Positions 1 through 4,867 of a DNA stretch of 5,049 nt are shown one piece after another. The stretch is from Actinomycetota bacterium. Its GTDB lineage: Bacteria; Actinomycetota; Thermoleophilia; Gaiellales; Gaiellaceae. How positions within the stretch are numbered: position 1 is the first letter of the stretch; the number at the start of each line of letters is the position of its first letter. Location: assembly GCA_013694685.1 (NCBI GenBank), contig JACDBY010000482.1:1-5049 (forward strand). Reading direction: 5' to 3'. Below the pieces are notes generated by a model. That model worked only from the letters and a program-made list of their open reading frames with translations. It ran no database searches and had not been told where the DNA came from. A program made the translations under genes and the position numbers.

Positions 1-535
1 TGATCCCCGTCTCGGCCTTCTTGATGTCGAAGTCGGCGGCCTGGATGAGCTTCAGGAGGATGTTCTCGACGTCCTCGCCGACGTAGCCCGCCTCGGTGAG
101 CGCGGTCGCGTCGGCGATCGCGAACGGGACGTTGAGAATCCGCGCGAGTGTTTGCGCGAGCAGCGTCTTGCCGCAGCCCGTCGGCCCGAGCAGCAGGATG
201 TTCGACTTCTGGAGCTCGACCTCCTCGCCCTCGGCGAGCCCCATGCGGACGCGCTTGTAGTGGTTGTAGACCGCGACGGCGAGGGTGCGCTTCGCCTCCT
301 CCTGCGAGACGACGTAGTCGTCGAGGACGGAGTAGATGTCGCGCGGGCGCGGGAGGTTGTCGAGGTCAAGGGTCGTCGGTGCGGTGAGCTCCTCGTCGAT
401 GATCTCGTTGCAGAGATCGATGCACTCGTCGCAGATGTACACCCCGGGGCCGGCGATGAGCTTCTTGACCTGCCGCTGGCTCTTGCCGCAGAAGCTGCAG
501 AGCAGCTGCTCGTTTCCCTCGCTCGCTCTCGCCAT
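1..535 (-). CDS. clpX: ClpX, ATP-binding unfoldase subunit of ClpXP (N-terminal 178 residues; 3' end outside window)
   Basis: ClpX is the AAA+ hexamer that recognises tagged proteins, unfolds them with ATP and feeds them into ClpP in the cytoplasm. The visible part starts with the four-cysteine zinc-binding domain (Cys13, Cys16, Cys35, Cys38), used for dimerisation and adaptor or substrate binding. A linker follows, then the AAA+ domain with Walker A GPTGCGKT at residues 117-124 and the pore-loop GYVG at 150-153. The window ends at AETGI, just before Walker B would be expected. The Cys in place of Ser within Walker A and the following AQTLA block are wording I know from actinobacterial ClpX. 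The start ATG at 533-535 is preceded by AAGGAG (542-547) with a 6-nt spacer. clpP ends 35 nt upstream on the same strand, so the two are probably co-transcribed. The gene is partial only because of the window edge. Confidence 0.97.
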   Translation of the reverse strand, partial: MARASEGNEQLLCSFCGKSQRQVKKLIAGPGVYICDECIDLCNEIIDEELTAPTTLDLDNLPRPRDIYSVLDDYVVSQEEAKRTLAVAVYNHYKRVRMGLAEGEEVELQKSNILLLGPTGCGKTLLAQTLARILNVPFAIADATALTEAGYVGEDVENILLKLIQAADFDIKKAETGI

Positions 536-541
536 CGCCTA

Positions 542-547
542 CTCCTT
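542..547 (-). promoter_or_regulatory. Shine-Dalgarno sequence of clpX
   Basis: Minus-strand AAGGAG lies 6 nt before the clpX ATG, inside the 35-nt clpP-clpX gap. It is the strongest ribosome binding site in the operon and fixes the clpX start. It suggests clpX is translated independently of clpP rather than by coupling. Confidence 0.85.
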
Positions 548-570
548 TTACTCCGAGGACGCCGTTCTGG

Positions 571-1161
571 CTAGCGGTGCTCGATGACGCGATCGATGAG
601 CCCGTACTCGACCGCCTCGGCCGAGGACATGAAGTAATCGCGGTCCGTGTCCTTCGTGATCTTCTCGAGCGGCTGCCCGGAATGCTGGCTCAGGATCTCC
701 TCGAGCCGGCGCTTGAGGCTGATCACCTCGCGCGCACGGATCTCGATGTCCGTCGCCTGTCCCTGCCCGCCGCCCGGGCTCCAGACCTGGTGGATGAGGA
801 TCTTGGAGTTCGGCAGCGCCATCCGCTTTCCCTTCGTCCCACCCGTGAGGAGGAGCGCCCCCATGCTCATGGCGATCCCGATGCAGATCGTCGAGATCTC
901 CGGCTTGACGAACTGCATCGTGTCGTAGATCGCGAGCCCCGAGTAGACGTCGCCGCCGGGAGAGTTGACGTACATCGAGATGTCCTTGTCCGGATCCTCC
1001 GACTCGAGGTGGAGGAGCTGAGCGATGATCAGGTTCGCGATCTGGTCGTCGATCGGCGTGCCCAGGAAGACGATGCGCTCGTTCAGCAGGCGCGAGTAGA
1101 TGTCGAACGACCGCTCGCCGCGCGACGTCTGCTCGATCACCATGGGAATCAGTGGGCTCAT
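571..1161 (-). CDS. clpP: ClpP, ATP-dependent Clp protease proteolytic subunit
   Basis: This is the serine peptidase of the ClpXP (or ClpCP) machine. It forms two stacked heptamers that hydrolyse unfolded chains delivered by the AAA+ partner. The 196-residue product has the complete Ser-His-Asp triad: Ser99 in GIAMSMGA, His124 in [10 protein letters not shown], and Asp173 in DTDRDYFMS. The spacing matches E. coli Ser97/His122/Asp171. The NSPGG stretch (66-70) and the C-terminal EAVEYGLID motif are also present. I chose ATG 1161 over an in-frame start 27 nt upstream. It follows GAGGAGAG by 3 nt, it overlaps the tig stop as ATGA, and the protein then begins [11 protein letters not shown] as is usual for the family. 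The middle gene of tig-clpP-clpX, it is probably translationally coupled to tig. Only one clpP is present here, whereas many Actinomycetota carry a clpP1-clpP2 tandem; a second copy could lie elsewhere. Confidence 0.97.
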   Translation of the reverse strand: MSPLIPMVIEQTSRGERSFDIYSRLLNERIVFLGTPIDDQIANLIIAQLLHLESEDPDKDISMYVNSPGGDVYSGLAIYDTMQFVKPEISTICIGIAMSMGALLLTGGTKGKRMALPNSKILIHQVWSPGGGQGQATDIEIRAREVISLKRRLEEILSQHSGQPLEKITKDTDRDYFMSSAEAVEYGLIDRVIEHR

Positions 1162-2507
1162 CGACTCTCCTCGCTTCCGGGTGTCCACAGTTTCGTCTCG
1201 CCCGCGGGCTTCTCCTTGTCGGGCGTCCAGATCGCCTCGCGGGCCGCGTGTGCCTCGGGCGCGATCGGCTTTACGTCGGCCGCGAGCCGGTCGAGCGCCG
1301 CTCGTAGGCGGAGATCCTCGCGCAGCGCCTCCTGGTGCCCGTGAGCCCAGATGTCATCGATCATCGCGTCGGCATCCTCGTCCGATGCGTCGGCCTGCTC
1401 GCGAATCAGCGTCTTCACCTCGTCATCCGAGACGACGATCCCGCCGCGCTCGGCGACCGCCTCGAGCGCGAGCTCGCGCGCGACCGACTGGGCAGCCTCG
1501 GCACGCACCTGCGCGGTCAGCGCCTCGGGTGATTGGCCCGTCGCCTGGAAGTAGGCCTCGGGCGAGATACCCCGGTTCGCGAGTGAGCGAACGAAGCCGT
1601 TGAGGAGCTCTCGGGCGCGGGTCTCGACGAGGGGGCCGGCAGCCTGCACCCCCGACGCCCGCACGAGCTCGTCGACCGCCGCGGCCCGGAAGGCTGCATC
1701 GACACGCCCCTCGACCGCCGTCCGCAGGCGCCCCTCGATGTCGTCGCGCAGCTCTGCGATCGTGTCGAACTCGCTCGCGGCGCGCGCGAGGTCGTCGTCG
1801 ATCTCGGGCAGCACCTTCTCGTTGACGTGCTTGAGCGACACCTCGAGCCGCTCCTCCGTGCCGTCCGCGAGCTCGTAGCGCACGCTCCGCGTGTCCCCGA
1901 CCGTCGCCCCGACGAGGGCCCGCTCGACCTCCTCGGGGAGGTTGCCCGCCCCGAGCTCGACGACCGTGTCGGGTTGCCCGCCCCCGTTTGCACCGGCGAG
2001 GTCGACTACGAGCGTGTCGCCCTCCTGCGCAGCCCGGTGGTCGGCGGGCACGAGCTCGGCGACCGTGCTGCGGAGCGCGTCGAGCTCGGCGGTCACGAGC
2101 TCCTCGGGGACGGCGACCTCGGCGCGAGGCACCTCGAGGGTCGTCCAGTCGACGATCTCGGGTGTCGGCTGTACCTCGACGGTCGCGCTGAACCGCCAAG
2201 GCTCCGCTTCGCTTCCCGGCAGATCGAACTCGTACTGTGGCGTCGCGACCGGCCGGAGGCGCGAGCGGGCCGCGGCATTCCAGAACCAGCCGCCGATGTG
2301 CGACTCGACCGCTTCGCGCCAGAGCCGCTCCTTCCCGACCTTCGCGAGGAGCACCTGGCGCGGGACCCTGCCCTTGCGGAAGCCCGGAATCTTGATCGAG
2401 TCGGAAAGGTCGGTGGCCGCATGCTCGACCGCGTGCTCGAGCTCGTGCGGCGAGACGTCGACCGTCAGGCGGACGCGGTTCCCGCCGAGCTCCTCGACCT
2501 GGGCCAT
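1158..2507 (-). CDS. tig: Trigger factor, ribosome-associated chaperone with a degenerate PPIase domain
   Basis: Trigger factor binds ribosomal protein L23 at the exit tunnel and shields nascent chains. The 449-residue product has the N-terminal ribosome-binding domain with the signature PGFRKGRVP (GFRKG at residues 42-46). A PPIase-like region follows at about 147-230, then the long helical SurA-like C-terminal domain (about 231-415). The PPIase core is shortened: residues 163-205 keep the [10 protein letters not shown] strand and the VG-ATVGDT turn. Where FKBP-type domains have a DGxxFxGG loop and a PGFE segment, this protein reads GANGGGQPD and PEEVE, so isomerase activity is doubtful. The acidic/charged tail contains two WTP motifs (428-430 and 441-443). 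An in-frame GTG at 2555 would add 16 residues, but the conserved start is at [14 protein letters not shown]. No convincing Shine-Dalgarno precedes ATG 2507. The gene is first in the tig-clpP-clpX operon, and its TGA overlaps the clpP ATG. Confidence 0.93.
   Translation of the reverse strand: MAQVEELGGNRVRLTVDVSPHELEHAVEHAATDLSDSIKIPGFRKGRVPRQVLLAKVGKERLWREAVESHIGGWFWNAAARSRLRPVATPQYEFDLPGSEAEPWRFSATVEVQPTPEIVDWTTLEVPRAEVAVPEELVTAELDALRSTVAELVPADHRAAQEGDTLVVDLAGANGGGQPDTVVELGAGNLPEEVERALVGATVGDTRSVRYELADGTEERLEVSLKHVNEKVLPEIDDDLARAASEFDTIAELRDDIEGRLRTAVEGRVDAAFRAAAVDELVRASGVQAAGPLVETRARELLNGFVRSLANRGISPEAYFQATGQSPEALTAQVRAEAAQSVARELALEAVAERGGIVVSDDEVKTLIREQADASDEDADAMIDDIWAHGHQEALREDLRLRAALDRLAADVKPIAPEAHAAREAIWTPDKEKPAGETKLWTPGSEESR
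1165..1172 (-). promoter_or_regulatory. Shine-Dalgarno sequence of clpP, inside the end of tig
   Basis: Minus-strand GAGGAGAG ends 3 nt before the clpP ATG and lies within the last codons of tig. Together with the ATGA stop/start overlap (1158-1161) it decides the clpP start and points to coupled translation. Confidence 0.75.
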
Positions 2508-2533
2508 GTCGTGATTCAAGCATCTTGGGGGCA

Positions 2534-2550
2534 ACCCACCTTCGGTGTGT
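2534..2550 (-). promoter_or_regulatory. Small hairpin in the tRNA-Leu to tig spacer (function unknown)
   Basis: ACCCACC / GGTGTGT pair around a 3-nt loop, giving six pairs and one C-T mismatch. The hairpin sits 27 nt upstream of the tig ATG. No U-tract follows, so it is not a classical intrinsic terminator. It could separate the tRNA transcript from tig or structure the tig leader. It is short enough to be chance. Confidence 0.25.
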
Positions 2551-2573
2551 CGCACCTAGAAGGGCGGATCTGA

Positions 2574-2657
2574 TGCGGGCGAGAGGACTCGAACCTCCAA
2601 GAGCCGAAGCCCACCGGGTCCTAAACCCGGCGCGTCTACCAGTTCCGCCACACCCGC
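2574..2657 (-). tRNA. tRNA-Leu(UAG)
   Basis: This is a complete class II tRNA of 84 nt including the discriminator A. The acceptor stem is GCGGGTG paired with CGCCCGC. The anticodon stem is CCGGG/CCCGG around loop TTTAGGA, giving anticodon UAG, which reads CUN leucine codons. A long variable arm and a T-arm with TTCGAGT follow. No CCA is encoded; the next bases are TCA. It lies 66 nt upstream of the tig ATG on the same strand, so it may share a transcript with the operon. Confidence 0.95.
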
Positions 2658-2669
2658 ACGCGAGTCCTA

Positions 2670-2692
2670 GGTGGCCGGCGCAGCCGGACACC
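2670..2692 (-). terminator. GC-rich hairpin, probable U-tract-less terminator of the small membrane protein gene
   Basis: GGTG-g-CCGGC pairs with GCCGG-a-CACC around a 3-nt GCA loop, giving nine pairs with one internal G-A mismatch. It is 16 nt past the stop of the minus-strand gene at 2709 and 12 nt before tRNA-Leu. That position fits a terminator. There is no run of U after it, which is common in high-GC genomes but weakens the call. Confidence 0.4.
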
Positions 2693-2708
2693 CGCGCTCA
2701 TGCTTACT

Positions 2709-2942
2709 CTAACGCCCGAGCAAGAGGCCGACGGTCTCGCGGACGGTGTCGAACACCATCCCGGTGAGCGCGATGAGGGCGAAGGCGGAGAAGGCGACGA
2801 ACGGCTCGTTCGCCTGAATCACGAGGAGGGCGCAGAACGCACCGACGACGACGCAGGCGGTGGGAAGCGGCCGACGGGTCTTCGTCCCGAGGGCGAGTCC
2901 TGCAAGGAAGACGACTGCGAACACGACGATGCCGACGACCAT
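2709..2942 (-). CDS. Small membrane protein with three predicted helices, unknown function
   Basis: I do not recognise this family. The 77-residue product is almost entirely hydrophobic. Helix 1 is at about residues 2-18 (VVGIVVFAVVFLAGLALG), followed by a basic loop KTRR. Helix 2 is at about 26-42 (CVVVGAFCALLVIQ) and helix 3 at about 46-66 (PFVAFSAFALIALTGMVFD). It ends in an amphipathic tail TVRETVGLLLGR. The positive-inside rule would put the KTRR loop in the cytoplasm. The open frame continues upstream to 3059, but that extension only translates the palindromic repeats, so I take ATG 2942 as the start. A weak AAGGA lies 15 nt upstream, farther than ideal. GC-rich codon third positions support a real gene. 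A hairpin follows its stop, and tRNA-Leu lies downstream on the same strand. Confidence 0.6.
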   Translation of the reverse strand: MVVGIVVFAVVFLAGLALGTKTRRPLPTACVVVGAFCALLVIQANEPFVAFSAFALIALTGMVFDTVRETVGLLLGR

Positions 2943-2983
2943 GCCGCGGAGCGTAGGTCCTTGCTCGGACGGACACGTGCCCC

Positions 2984-3025
2984 GGGGTCTGTCCCCGGGG
3001 TCTGTCCCCGAAGGGGACTGACCCC
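2984..3025. repeat. REP-like palindromic element, left copy, with a tandem 13-bp unit
   Basis: GGGGTCTGTCCCC occurs twice in tandem (2984-2996 and 2997-3009). The second copy then forms a hairpin through a GAA loop with GGGGACTGACCCC (3013-3025): 13-nt arms with one central T-T mismatch. Such short GC-rich palindromes resemble REP elements mobilised by REP-associated tyrosine transposases. No transposase is visible in the window. Confidence 0.75.
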
Positions 3026-3071
3026 TGTGCGACCGGGCGTTGTCCTTTGACAGGCGCAAGCGTGTAGCACG

Positions 3072-3100
3072 AGGGACAGACCCCTTCGGGGACAGTCCCT
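3072..3100. repeat. REP-like palindromic element, right copy, inverted relative to the left copy
   Basis: AGGGACAGACCCC pairs with GGGGACAGTCCCT around a TTC loop; 13-nt arms with two mismatches. Read on the minus strand it matches the left element closely, including the CTGTCCCCGAAGGGG core. The two copies therefore face each other across a 46-nt linker (3026-3071) whose edges, GTGC and GCAC, are also complementary. This is the arrangement of a BIME. The element overlaps the stop codon of the HD-GYP remnant (3099-3101). Confidence 0.75.
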
Positions 3101-3236
3101 AGAACCTCTGGCGTGTCTCGAGCGTCTCTCTCACGTGTGCCGCGAGCACGCGTACGACAGTCGGGTCGAACTGCGTCCCAGCACAGCGCTCGAGCTCGTC
3201 GAGTGCCGGTATCGGTTTGCGGCCCACGGTCTTGAG
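3099..3236 (-). pseudogene. C-terminal remnant of an HD-GYP-type (cyclic-di-GMP phosphodiesterase-like) protein
   Basis: Reading the minus strand up to TAG at 3099-3101 gives a frame ending RKPIPALDELERC, then AGTQFDPTVVRVLAAHV, then RETLETRQRF. The block ALxELxRCAGTQFDPxVV is the hallmark end of HD-GYP domains, which normally follows a DAMTSDRPYRKPL segment. Here only RKPIP survives of that segment, and about four residues before ALDEL appear to be missing. Upstream of about 3236 the frame no longer resembles HD-GYP: there is no HD or GYP catalytic motif, and the DNA runs into a plus-strand gene at 3258. I therefore read it as a truncated, inactive leftover. The 5' boundary is approximate. 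The stop sits at the edge of a REP-like element, so loss of the gene body and the repeats may be connected. Confidence 0.6.
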
Positions 3237-3257
3237 CGGGTGTGACAGCCTGCGACG

Positions 3258-3449
3258 ATGCGCGAGCGGGCACCCTGGTACCGCCGGCGCGTGGGGAGCC
3301 TGGGACGCGTCTCGGTCGGGCTCGTCGTCGTCGCCGCGCTCGTGGGCTTCGCCGCCCCGCGCGAAGGAGCGTGGCGTGCGCTGCAGGCCGTCCTCGTGAT
3401 CGCCGCCGCCGCGGCCTATCTCGTGGCGCTCGTCCGCTCACCCGACTGA
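3258..3449 (+). CDS. Small membrane protein with two predicted helices, unknown function
   Basis: I do not recognise this family. The 63-residue product has a basic N-terminus (MRERAPWYRRRVGSLGR) and helix 1 at about residues 19-33 (VSVGLVVVAALVGFAA). A short loop APREGAWR follows, then helix 2 at about 42-59 (LQAVLVIAAAAAYLVALV) and the end RSPD. The positive N-terminus predicts a cytoplasmic start with both ends inside. An in-frame TGA at 3243 means the ATG at 3258 is the first possible ATG start. No clear Shine-Dalgarno precedes it. Third codon positions are nearly all G or C, as in the other genes, which supports coding. It is one of only two plus-strand genes here and faces the tRNA pair, ending 10 nt before tRNA-Arg. 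A chance open frame in GC-rich DNA remains possible. Confidence 0.5.
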   Translation: MRERAPWYRRRVGSLGRVSVGLVVVAALVGFAAPREGAWRALQAVLVIAAAAAYLVALVRSPD

Positions 3450-3459
3450 GGGAGAGCCA

Positions 3460-3531
3460 TGGCCCCGGGAGGAGTCGAACCTCCGCTCGCAGGTTCGAAG
3501 CCTGCCGCTCTATCCACTGAGCTACGGGGCC
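3460..3531 (-). tRNA. tRNA-Arg(UCG)
   Basis: This is a complete 72-nt cloverleaf. The acceptor GGCCCCG pairs with CGGGGCC, the D stem is GCTC/GAGC, and the anticodon stem GCAGG/CCTGC encloses loop CTTCGAA. That gives anticodon UCG (3496-3498), which reads CGA. The T stem is GGAGG/CCTCC, and the discriminator is A. No CCA is encoded (ATGG follows). It starts 3 nt after the end of tRNA-His on the same strand, so the two must be cut from one precursor. Confidence 0.95.
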
Positions 3532-3534
3532 GAA

Positions 3535-3608
3535 GGTGGCGGACGGGACTCGAACCCGCGACCACCGGGACCACAACCCGGGGCTCTACCAACTGAGCTA
3601 CCGCCACC
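3535..3608 (-). tRNA. tRNA-His(GUG)
   Basis: This is a complete 74-nt tRNA counting the extra G at -1 that is diagnostic for tRNA-His. GGTGGCGG pairs along its length with CCGCCACC, placing G-1 opposite discriminator C73. The anticodon stem CCGGG/CCCGG encloses TTGTGGT, giving GUG. No CCA is encoded. Its 5' end lies only 10 nt after the stop of the oxidoreductase gene, so its promoter is either inside that gene's 3' end or further upstream. Confidence 0.96.
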
Positions 3609-3618
3609 GTGCGCGGGG

Positions 3619-4509
3619 TCAGGATACCCGCGCGCCGGGGGACGGCCCGTCGGATGCGAATCGCCCGAGCACGTCCTCGAGCGGGATGTCGTCGCGAACC
3701 TCCTCGGGCGACGCCGTCACCGCACGCTCGGCGAGGTCGGCATAGACCGCGGCGAAGGCTTGGAAGAGCTCCGAAGGAAGACCGGCGGCTCGTTGCGTCG
3801 CAGCGATCTCGCGCATCTCGTCGACGTAGCGCCACGCCTTGGCGGACGCGCGGGCGAGGGTCGAGCCTGCTCGATCGCGATCGACGAGACCTGTGTCGGC
3901 TAGATCGTCGAGGACGTACTCGAGGACGCCGTTCGCGTACGCCGCGCGGAGCGCCTGGGCGAGTACCGCGACCCGCCCCTTGTAGACCGACGCGGTGGAC
4001 ATCTTGACGGCCGACGCGAGACCGATCTCGGAGCCGACGACAACCCGTTCCACCCCCTCGAACGGCAGCGCAGCCACCTCGCTCGCGCGGGGGCCCGAGA
4101 GGTAGATGCGCGTCCGCCCGGCGGCGTGCGGCGGTGGCCCCGAGATCGAGCCGTCCACGGTCTCGAGTCCCGTGCGCGCGAGAATTTCGGCGATCTGCCG
4201 CGCGGTGCCGGGGGCGATGGCGTTGAGGTCGACGACGAGCGGCCGATTGCCGCCCGCGCTCGCGGCGACCGCGACCGCGACCCGCGCCGCCTCCCCGGGT
4301 GGGACGACGGAGAGCACCACATCGGCCTCCGCGAGAAGCGCCTCGAGCGTATGGACGTCCGCGAGCCCGGCCTCGCCCGCGAGCGACCGTGTCCGCGCGC
4401 TCCGGCCGTCGAGAGCGATGACGACCCGGGCGCCACCGTCCCGCAACCGCGCTCCGAGCGCGCTCCCCATCTCCCCCGCTCCGACGAGCCCGACAACCGG
4501 GACGCTCAT
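3619..4509 (-). CDS. NAD(P)-dependent oxidoreductase, 6-phosphogluconate/3-hydroxyisobutyrate dehydrogenase-like with a DUF1932 C-terminus
   Basis: This is a cytoplasmic beta-hydroxyacid dehydrogenase-type enzyme; its substrate cannot be told from sequence. The 296-residue product opens with a Rossmann fold, GLVGAGEMGSALG (GxGxxG at 10-15). It continues with the ADVVLSVVPP strand (62-71) and DLNAIAP (94-100). The substrate-loop equivalent is VDGSISGPPP (118-127). The conserved catalytic lysine is Lys169 in GLASAVKMSTAS; the Asn-Asn that often follows in 3-hydroxyisobutyrate dehydrogenases is replaced by Ser-Thr. The C-terminal helical half contains EMREIAATQRAAGLPSELF (231-249), the characteristic DUF1932 wording. 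I chose ATG 4509 because it puts the glycine-rich loop at the N-terminus and follows AGGGA by 10 nt. Upstream in-frame starts (TTG 4548, ATG 4542) have no ribosome site. It stands alone, bounded by a tRNA remnant upstream and two tRNAs downstream. Confidence 0.85.
   Translation of the reverse strand: MSVPVVGLVGAGEMGSALGARLRDGGARVVIALDGRSARTRSLAGEAGLADVHTLEALLAEADVVLSVVPPGEAARVAVAVAASAGGNRPLVVDLNAIAPGTARQIAEILARTGLETVDGSISGPPPHAAGRTRIYLSGPRASEVAALPFEGVERVVVGSEIGLASAVKMSTASVYKGRVAVLAQALRAAYANGVLEYVLDDLADTGLVDRDRAGSTLARASAKAWRYVDEMREIAATQRAAGLPSELFQAFAAVYADLAERAVTASPEEVRDDIPLEDVLGRFASDGPSPGARVS
3621..3626 (-). promoter_or_regulatory. Possible -10 element (TATCCT) for tRNA-His/tRNA-Arg
   Basis: Minus-strand TATCCT lies 12 nt before the 5' end of tRNA-His and overlaps the oxidoreductase stop codon. 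The position would give a 5' leader of only a few bases. I see no convincing -35 hexamer at the right spacing, so co-transcription from the oxidoreductase promoter is equally possible. Confidence 0.25.
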
Positions 4510-4562
4510 GGACGGAGTATCCCTGGCACGACGCCGCGCCATCGACAAGAGCCATCAGACGA

Positions 4563-4635
4563 CGCGCCCGGGAGGATTCGAACCTCCGACCCGCGGATTA
4601 GAAGTCCGCCGATTTATTCACTGAAACGCCGGTTC
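4563..4635 (-). pseudogene. tRNA-Arg(UCU) with intact 3' half and broken 5' half; probable attachment-site remnant
   Basis: The 3' half is tRNA-perfect. The anticodon stem GCGGA/TCCGC encloses CTTCTAA (anticodon UCU at 4600-4602). The T stem GGAGG/CCTCC has loop TTCGAAT, and the acceptor 3' strand is CGGGCGC. The 5' half is not. The D arm reads TTTCAGTGAATAAATC where a working arginine tRNA would have GCTCAGTGGATAGAGC, so three of four D-stem pairs are lost. The expected acceptor strand GCGCCCG is replaced by GAACCGG, which pairs at only four of seven positions. Integrases often use the anticodon-loop-to-3'-end segment of a tRNA as attB, leaving exactly such a 3' fragment at one end of the element. 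Simple decay of an old tRNA copy is the alternative. Confidence 0.7.
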
Positions 4636-4667
4636 GCGAACGTATTCAAGCCGTTTCCAGGGCCCTG
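4632..4667. repeat. Two 10-bp perfect palindromes beside the tRNA remnant
   Basis: GTTCGCGAAC (4632-4641) and CAGGGCCCTG (4658-4667) are each perfectly self-complementary, with centres 26 bp apart. They begin at the 5' end of the tRNA-Arg remnant. They could be dyad sites for a regulator or recombination protein, but no function can be assigned from sequence alone. Confidence 0.35.
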
Positions 4668-4867
4668 CGCCGATAACTTCTTACCCGACGAACTCCGTTG
4701 CGATGTTGCCTTTCTCGGCGACGGGATCTCCGGGACGAGACTCGACCCGACGACGACGAGTCCATCCGGAGCCCATCCTATGCTTGACGTGCGCTGGGAT
4801 TCGGCGACGTCCACGCCGAGCTCCTGGAGGGCGCGTATCCCGTATCGCCTTAACCCCAGGAGCGGAC
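4636..4867. other. Lower-GC stretch without a recognisable gene
   Basis: Between the tRNA remnant and the next start codon I find no protein I can recognise on either strand. Base composition is about 60% G+C at 4621-4800 against roughly 70-80% in the neighbouring oxidoreductase gene. A minus-strand open frame crosses the stretch, but it overlaps the better-supported gene at 4868 and has no family resemblance. The stretch most likely holds the element end, leader and promoter of that gene. Confidence 0.5.
4858..4862 (+). promoter_or_regulatory. Shine-Dalgarno sequence of the phage-like gene
   Basis: AGGAG with a 5-nt spacer to ATG 4868. It is the best ribosome binding site on the plus strand and fixes the start of the partial gene that follows. 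Confidence 0.75.

Noticed and set aside
1162..1188. Upstream in-frame start for clpP
   Set aside because: It would add nine charged residues translated from the tig tail; ATG 1161 has the ribosome site and the ATGA overlap.
577..1344. Long plus-strand open frame opposite clpP
   Set aside because: It is antisense to a fully conserved clpP with an intact triad; long shadow frames are expected at this GC content.
2508..2555. N-terminal extension of trigger factor to an upstream GTG
   Set aside because: The added residues (MRHTEGGLPPRCLNHD) are not family-like and neither start has a Shine-Dalgarno; the conserved region begins at [10 protein letters not shown].
1827..2573. Plus-strand 248-codon open frame opposite tig
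   Set aside because: It shows no domain resemblance and is antisense to the conserved trigger factor.
1423..2691. Minus-strand 422-codon open frame overlapping tig and tRNA-Leu
   Set aside because: It is out of frame with trigger factor, dominated by Arg/Ala/Gly, and its start lies inside or beyond a tRNA gene.
2984..3009. Tandem 13-bp units as a CRISPR-like array
   Set aside because: The units abut without spacers and are self-complementary, so they are palindromic repeats, not a CRISPR array.
2704..3576. Minus-strand 290-codon frame through both tRNAs, the repeats and the small membrane gene
   Set aside because: It translates across tRNA-His, tRNA-Arg and the palindromic repeats with an Arg/Pro-rich product.
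3416..4555. Minus-strand 379-codon frame covering the oxidoreductase and tRNAs
   Set aside because: It is a shadow of the dehydrogenase in another frame and runs through two tRNA genes.
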